Assembly (NCBI GenBank): GCA_020355165.1
Contig: CP070661.1
Coordinates: forward strand, 3,517,827-3,554,858
DNA: 37,032 nucleotides
Origin: Burkholderiales bacterium
GTDB taxonomy: Bacteria; Pseudomonadota; Gammaproteobacteria; Burkholderiales; Burkholderiaceae_F
Direction: 5' to 3'
Every line of letters starts with the position of its first letter. The stretch's first letter is position 1. A program made the position numbers and the translations under genes. This document shows, one piece after another, positions 32,670 through 37,032 of the stretch. The notes beneath the pieces were generated by a model. It was not told the DNA's origin, searched no databases, and saw only the letters and a program-made list of their open reading frames with translations.

Positions 32670-33590
32670 ATGAGTTCATCCCTGTCCACCGCAGCGAAGT
32701 CCGCGCCGACCGTCGGCCTGATCGGCCTCGGCGCCATGGGGCTGGGCATGGCGCAGTCGCTGCGCCGCAAGGGCTACGCGCTGCGCGTGTTCGACCTGCG
32801 CGGCGAGCTGATGCAGGACTTCGTCAAGGAAGGAGGCACCGCCTGCGCCTCGCCGGCCGACGCGGCCGGGGGCTGCGACGTGCTGATCAGCGTGGTGGTC
32901 AACGCCGCGCAGACCGAGGCGGTGCTGTTCGGCGAGCATGGCGCCGCGGCAGCGCTGCCGAAGGGCGGCGTGTTCGTCATGTGCTCGACGGTCGACCCGA
33001 AGTTCTCGATCGATCTGGAAGCGCGGCTGGCCGAGCGCGGCATCCTGTATCTGGATGCGCCGATCTCGGGCGGCGCGGCGCGCGCCGCGCGCGGCGAGAT
33101 CACGATGATGACGGCCGGCCGGCCGGCGGCGTACGACAAGGCGATGCCGGTGCTGGAGGCAATGTCGGCGAAGGTCTACCGGCTCGGCGACGCCGCCGGG
33201 CCCGGCAGCACGGTGAAGATCGTCAACCAGCTGCTGGCCGGGGTGCACATCGCCGCCGCCGCCGAGGCGATGGCGCTTGGCATCCGCGCCGGCGTCGAGC
33301 CGAAGCTGGTCTACGAGGTGATCACGCACAGCGCCGGCAACTCGTGGATGTTCGAGAACCGCATGCCACACGTGCTCGCCGGCGACTACACGCCGCTGTC
33401 GGCGGTGGACATCTTCGTCAAGGACCTCGGCCTGGTGCTCGATACCGCGCGGGCGAGCAAGTTCCCGCTGCCGCTGGCCGCCACCGCGCACCAGATGTTC
33501 TCGATGGCGTCGAGCGCCGGCCACGGGCGCGAGGACGACGCCGCCGTGATCAAGATCTTTCCCGGCATCGAACTGCCCGGCGGCCGCTGA
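32670..33590 (+). CDS. 3-hydroxyacid dehydrogenase, L-threonate/3-hydroxyisobutyrate type
   Basis: A 306-residue NAD(P)-dependent beta-hydroxyacid dehydrogenase. The cofactor loop GLGAMG is at 19-24, the substrate block DAPISGGAARAARGEITMM at about 131-149, and the catalytic Lys is K183 in STVKIVNQLLAG with N187 beside it. The form VNQLLAGVHIAAAAEAMALG, the NSWMFENR segment and the DIFVKDLGLV end resemble L-threonate dehydrogenase (LtnD) more than 3-hydroxyisobutyrate dehydrogenase. No other threonate genes (ltnA-C) are visible, so the exact substrate stays open. GGAGGG precedes the ATG. It opens a four-gene block. Confidence 0.9.
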   Translation: MSSSLSTAAKSAPTVGLIGLGAMGLGMAQSLRRKGYALRVFDLRGELMQDFVKEGGTACASPADAAGGCDVLISVVVNAAQTEAVLFGEHGAAAALPKGGVFVMCSTVDPKFSIDLEARLAERGILYLDAPISGGAARAARGEITMMTAGRPAAYDKAMPVLEAMSAKVYRLGDAAGPGSTVKIVNQLLAGVHIAAAAEAMALGIRAGVEPKLVYEVITHSAGNSWMFENRMPHVLAGDYTPLSAVDIFVKDLGLVLDTARASKFPLPLAATAHQMFSMASSAGHGREDDAAVIKIFPGIELPGGR

Positions 33591-33615
33591 GCGGCAGCAA
33601 GAGGAGGACCGAAAC

Positions 33616-34008
33616 GTGCGCGTCGAAAGCCTCGATCACATCGTCTTCACGGTGCGCGACCTGCAGGCGACCATCGACTTCTACACCCGCGCGCTGGGCA
33701 TGACCGAGGTCACCTTCGCCGGCGGCCGCAAGGCGCTCGCCTTCGGCCGGCAGAAGATCAACCTGCACCAGGCCGGCAGGGAATTCGAGCCGAAGGCCGA
33801 CACTCCGGTGCCCGGCTCGGCCGACGTGTGTTTCCTCACCGAGACGCCGGTCGAGCAGTTCGCCGCGCATCTGGCGCGGCTCGGCATCACGGTGATCGAG
33901 GGTCCGGTGGCCAAGACCGGCGCGGTCGGACCACTGACCTCGATCTACATCCGCGACCCCGACCGGAACCTGATCGAGATCGCTAACCTGAAGCAAGGCG
34001 ATGGCTGA
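33616..34008 (+). CDS. VOC-family (glyoxalase/dioxygenase-fold) protein
   Basis: A 130-residue single VOC-domain protein. Likely metal ligands are H8 (SLDHIVFTV), H51 (INLHQAG) and E121 (NLIEIANL), so a metal-dependent lyase, epimerase or dioxygenase-like activity is possible. The start is GTG 33616, preceded by a strong GAGGAGG. Its last eight bases overlap the DapB-like gene, which points to a joint role with it. Homologues are annotated only as VOC virulence-type proteins; no substrate is known. Confidence 0.88.
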   Translation: MRVESLDHIVFTVRDLQATIDFYTRALGMTEVTFAGGRKALAFGRQKINLHQAGREFEPKADTPVPGSADVCFLTETPVEQFAAHLARLGITVIEGPVAKTGAVGPLTSIYIRDPDRNLIEIANLKQGDG

Positions 34009-34807
34009 GCGGCTGCGCGTCATCGTCGCCGGCGCCACCGGCTGGGCGGGCTCGGCACTCGCCCGCGGCATCGCGCGCTCCGACGACCTGCATCTGACCG
34101 GCGCGGTGGCGCGGGCCAGCGCCGGCCGCAACCTGGGCGAAGTGCTGAACGAGCCGAAGATCGACTGCCCGGTCCATGCGACGGCCGCCGAGGCCCTGCG
34201 CGGCGGCGCCGACGTGTTCGTCGAGTACACCAAGCCCGACGCGGCCAAGGCCAACATCCTGGCGGCGCTGAACGCCGGCTGCCACGTGGTGGTCGGGACC
34301 TCCGGCCTCGCCGACGCCGACTACGCCGAGATCGACCACCTCGCGCGCGAACGAAGCCGCGCGGTGCTCGCCTGCGGCAACTTCGCCATCACCGCGGTGC
34401 TGGCGATGCGGTTCGCCGAGACCGCGGCGCGCTTCCTCGACCACTTCGAGATCATCGACACCGCGCACGAGACCAAGGTCGACGCGCCGAGCGGCACCGC
34501 GCGCGAGCTGGCGGCACGGCTCGGCCGCATCAAGGCGGCGACGCTCGGCGTGCCGCTGGAGCAGGTGCGCGGCCCGCGCGAGGCGCGCGGTGCGACGCTG
34601 AACGGCGTGCAGGTGCACTCGGTGCGCACGCCCGGGTTCGTGATCGGCGTCGAGGCCATCTTCGGCGCGCACGGCCAGCGGCTGCACATCCGCCACGAGT
34701 CCGGCGAAAGCGCCGAGCCCTACGTCGGCGGCGCCCTGCTGGCAATCCGCCGCGTGCACACGCTGAGCGGGGTGCGGCGCGGGCTCGACACCGTGATGAC
34801 GGAGTGA
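34001..34807 (+). CDS. DapB-like reductase with altered active site
   Basis: A 268-residue protein of the dihydrodipicolinate reductase (DapB) fold. The substrate motif KVDAPSGTA is present with K159, and H156 lies three residues before it. By eye against E. coli DapB (EAHHRHK), the first His of the pair is A155 here. The cofactor loop reads GATGWAG (11-17) instead of GxxGRMG, and the C-terminal Arg of SSRMTF is lost. It is therefore a paralogue rather than the lysine-pathway enzyme, presumably reducing a related cyclic or imine substrate supplied by its neighbours. It overlaps the VOC gene and is followed by a sarcosine-dehydrogenase-like gene. Confidence 0.85.
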   Translation: MAERLRVIVAGATGWAGSALARGIARSDDLHLTGAVARASAGRNLGEVLNEPKIDCPVHATAAEALRGGADVFVEYTKPDAAKANILAALNAGCHVVVGTSGLADADYAEIDHLARERSRAVLACGNFAITAVLAMRFAETAARFLDHFEIIDTAHETKVDAPSGTARELAARLGRIKAATLGVPLEQVRGPREARGATLNGVQVHSVRTPGFVIGVEAIFGAHGQRLHIRHESGESAEPYVGGALLAIRRVHTLSGVRRGLDTVMTE

Positions 34808-34883
34808 GCGGCGCCGCCGTCGCGGGCCAGATGGCGGAGCGCTGCCCGGCGCAGGCGCGCGCAGCCGCTGCCGCCCCGTCACG

Positions 34884-37032
34884 ATGACCGACCCCGCCCT
34901 GCCCGCTTCCGCCCGCGTCGTCGTCATCGGCGGCGGGGTGATCGGCTGCTCGGTCGCCTATCACCTGGCGCACATGGGCTGCGAGGTGCTGCTGCTCGAA
35001 CGCGACCGGCTGACCTCGGGCACCACCTGGCACGCGGCGGGGCTGATCGTCACCTTCGGCTCGACCTCGGAAACCTCGACCGAGATGCGCAAGTACTCGC
35101 GCGACCTGTATGCGCGGCTGCCGGCCGAGACCGGCCAGGAGACCGGCTTTCGGCCCTGCGGCTTCATCGAGGTGGCGGCCGACGCGGACCGGCTCGAGGA
35201 GTACCGGCGCGTCGCCGCCCTCAACCGGCTGATGGGCATCGACGTGCACGAGCTGTCGCCGCGCGAGGTCGGCGAACTGTTCCCGCTGGCACGCACCGAC
35301 GACATCCTGGCCGGCTTCTACGTCAAGCAAGACGGCCGCGCCAACCCCGTCGACGTGACGATGGCGCTGGCCAGGGGCGCGCGGATCAAGGGCGCGAAGC
35401 TCGTCGAAGGCGTGGCGGTGACCGGCGTGCGCACGCGCAACGGCGCGGTGATCGGCGTCGAGACCACGCACGGCACCGTGCAGTGCGAGACGGTGGTCAA
35501 CTGCGCCGGCATGTGGGCGCGCGAACTCGGGCTGCTGAGCAACGTCAACATCCCGCTGCAGGCGGCCGAGCACTACTACCTGATCACCGGGCCAATCGAC
35601 GAATCTGCCGCCGGCATCTCGCGGCCGCTGCGAGACATGCCGGTGCTCGAGGACCCGGCCTCCCACGGCTACTACCGCGAGGAAGGCGGCGGGCTGATGA
35701 TCGGCCTGTTCGAACCCGAGGCCGCGCCGTGGAAGGTCGATGGCGTGCCGAAGAACTTCTCGTTCGGCGAGATCGCGCCCGACTGGGAGCGGATGACACC
35801 GTTCCTCGAGACGGCGCTGGCGCGCGTGCCGGCGGCGCAGGCGGCCGGCATCAGGAAGTTCTTCTGCGGCCCGGAGAGCTTCACGCCCGACCTCGCGCCG
35901 ATCGTCGGCCCGGCGCCGGAGCTCGCGAACTACTTCGTCGCCGCCGGGCTGAATTCGATCGGCATCCTCACCGGCGGCGGCATCGGCCGGCTGCTGGCGC
36001 ACTGGATCCTAGAAGGCGACCCGCAGGCCGACGTCACCGGCATCCACATCGACCGGCTGCACCGCTACCAGGGCAACCCCGAGTACCGGCGCACGCGCAC
36101 GGTCGAATCGCTCGGCATGGTCTACCGGTGCCACTACCCGACCCGCTCGATGGCGACCGCGCGCGACGCCAAGCGCTCGCCGCTGCACGACCGGCTGGCC
36201 GCACGCGGCGCCTACTTCAAGGACGTCAGCGGCTGGGAGGGCGCCGACTGGTACGCACCGCGCGGCGTACCGGCCAAGGTCGAGCGATTGAGCTGGGGCC
36301 GCCAGAACTGGTTTGCCTACTGGCGCGGCGAGCACGAGGCAGCGCGCTCCGGCGTGATCCTGATGGACATGTCGTTCATGTCCAAGTTCCTCGTGCAGGG
36401 CCGGGACGCCGGCCGAGTGCTGAACTGGCTGTCGGCCAACGATGTCGACGGCGAACCGGGCCGCATCACCTACACGCAGTGGCTCAACGAGCGGGGCGCC
36501 ATCGAGGCGGATCTGACCGTCACCAAGCTCGACGACGAACAGTTCCTGGTCGTGGCCTCCGACACCGCACACGGCCACGCGCTGGCGCGCCTGCGGCGCC
36601 ATTGCGAAGGCGTGCACGCCTTCGCCGCCGACATGACGGGCGCCTACGCGCAGATCAACGTCCAGGGGCCGCGCTCGCGCGAGCTGCTGCAGTCGGTGAC
36701 GGCGAGCGACCTGTCGAACGAGGCGTTTCCATTCCGCTGCGCGCGCGAGATCGACCTCGGGCTGGCGCGCGTGCTCGCCATCCGCATCACCTACGTCGGC
36801 GAACTCGGCTACGAGCTGTACGTGCCTGCCGAGCAGGCCGTGCACGTCTACGAGCGGCTGGTGCAGGCGGGCGAGCAGGTGGACCTGCGCCACGCCGGGC
36901 TGAAGGCGCTGGCCAGCCTGCGGATGGAAAAGGGCTACCGCGACTACGGCCACGACATCGACAACACCGACTCGGTGCTCGAAGCCGGGCTCGGCTTCGC
37001 GGTGGACCTCGCCAAGCCGGGCGGCTTCATCG
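34884..37032 (+). CDS. Sarcosine/dimethylglycine dehydrogenase-like FAD-GcvT protein, cut by window end
   Basis: The first 716 residues of a large flavoprotein that continues past the window. It has a DAO-type FAD domain with GGGVIG at 16-21. TSGTTWHAAGL follows, where H50 matches the His that carries covalent FAD in mammalian dimethylglycine and sarcosine dehydrogenases. GPESFTPDLAPIVGP is at about 330-344, an FAO_M-type linker follows to about 440, and then a GcvT tetrahydrofolate-binding domain (from about 445, with NVQGPRSRELL and TYVGELGYELYVP). Such enzymes oxidatively demethylate N-methyl amines and pass the one-carbon unit to folate. The exact substrate is unknown. ATG 34884 follows a 76-base gap. 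Confidence 0.92.
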   Translation, partial: MTDPALPASARVVVIGGGVIGCSVAYHLAHMGCEVLLLERDRLTSGTTWHAAGLIVTFGSTSETSTEMRKYSRDLYARLPAETGQETGFRPCGFIEVAADADRLEEYRRVAALNRLMGIDVHELSPREVGELFPLARTDDILAGFYVKQDGRANPVDVTMALARGARIKGAKLVEGVAVTGVRTRNGAVIGVETTHGTVQCETVVNCAGMWARELGLLSNVNIPLQAAEHYYLITGPIDESAAGISRPLRDMPVLEDPASHGYYREEGGGLMIGLFEPEAAPWKVDGVPKNFSFGEIAPDWERMTPFLETALARVPAAQAAGIRKFFCGPESFTPDLAPIVGPAPELANYFVAAGLNSIGILTGGGIGRLLAHWILEGDPQADVTGIHIDRLHRYQGNPEYRRTRTVESLGMVYRCHYPTRSMATARDAKRSPLHDRLAARGAYFKDVSGWEGADWYAPRGVPAKVERLSWGRQNWFAYWRGEHEAARSGVILMDMSFMSKFLVQGRDAGRVLNWLSANDVDGEPGRITYTQWLNERGAIEADLTVTKLDDEQFLVVASDTAHGHALARLRRHCEGVHAFAADMTGAYAQINVQGPRSRELLQSVTASDLSNEAFPFRCAREIDLGLARVLAIRITYVGELGYELYVPAEQAVHVYERLVQAGEQVDLRHAGLKALASLRMEKGYRDYGHDIDNTDSVLEAGLGFAVDLAKPGGFI

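Noticed and set aside
34001-34807. Calling this gene dapB for lysine synthesis
   Set aside because: The catalytic His is replaced and the cofactor loop differs, and the neighbours are not lysine genes.

Overview
The window is GC-rich bacterial chromosome with about 40 closely packed protein genes, no RNA genes, no transposase and no CRISPR array. Codon use looks uniform from end to end. The order argS / SPOR-domain protein / dsbA / SDR, the family-specific DsbA, aceK, and the many acyl-CoA and thioesterase genes point to a Betaproteobacterium, most likely Burkholderiales or a near relative. This is inferred from gene content; genus cannot be fixed from the sequence alone.

Region 1 (140-9213, all +) is one tight gene string with ATGA overlaps: COG2907 flavoprotein, DUF1365 protein, cyclopropane-fatty-acid-synthase-like methyltransferase, secreted chalcone-isomerase-fold protein, GPH/MFS transporter, DUF3833 lipoprotein, SDR, NTF2-like protein, ferritin-like diiron protein, then a rhizobial-type asparaginase. 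The first eight resemble a conserved lipid-modification set, related to genes linked to cyclopropane and furan fatty acids in alphaproteobacteria. The methyltransferase appears to have lost two active-site residues of E. coli Cfa, and an O2-type diiron protein sits at the end of the string. This is the best candidate here for an incompletely described system.

Region 2 (9303-11250, -) has a secreted Met/Gly-rich protein of unknown function and a glyoxalase-like protein. Region 3 (11419-16169, +) is a housekeeping block: argS, SPOR protein, dsbA, SDR and a signal-less BtuF-like receptor. Region 4 (16181-18990, -) has a degenerate cyclase-like protein, an MBL hydrolase and a cystathionine beta-lyase-like enzyme. 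Region 5 has terB (+) convergent with recQ (-).

Region 6 (21509-32605, +) is an acyl-CoA and central-metabolism stretch: membrane protein, thioesterase, isovaleryl-CoA dehydrogenase, GNAT, second thioesterase, ASCH-GNAT fusion, LysE exporter, aceK, thiolase, SDR, Arg-less RidA-like protein, membrane protein and a second acyl-CoA dehydrogenase. Region 7 (32670 to the edge, +) is a probable catabolic module: a 3-hydroxyacid dehydrogenase of the threonate/hydroxyisobutyrate type, a VOC protein, a DapB-like protein with altered catalytic residues, and a sarcosine/dimethylglycine-dehydrogenase-like flavoprotein cut by the window end.

The non-coding DNA is short. It carries several perfect GC-rich stem-loops without T-tracts, one AT-richer REP-like palindrome after dsbA, and recurring TACGAT/TAGAAT/GATAAT hexamers that could be -10 elements.
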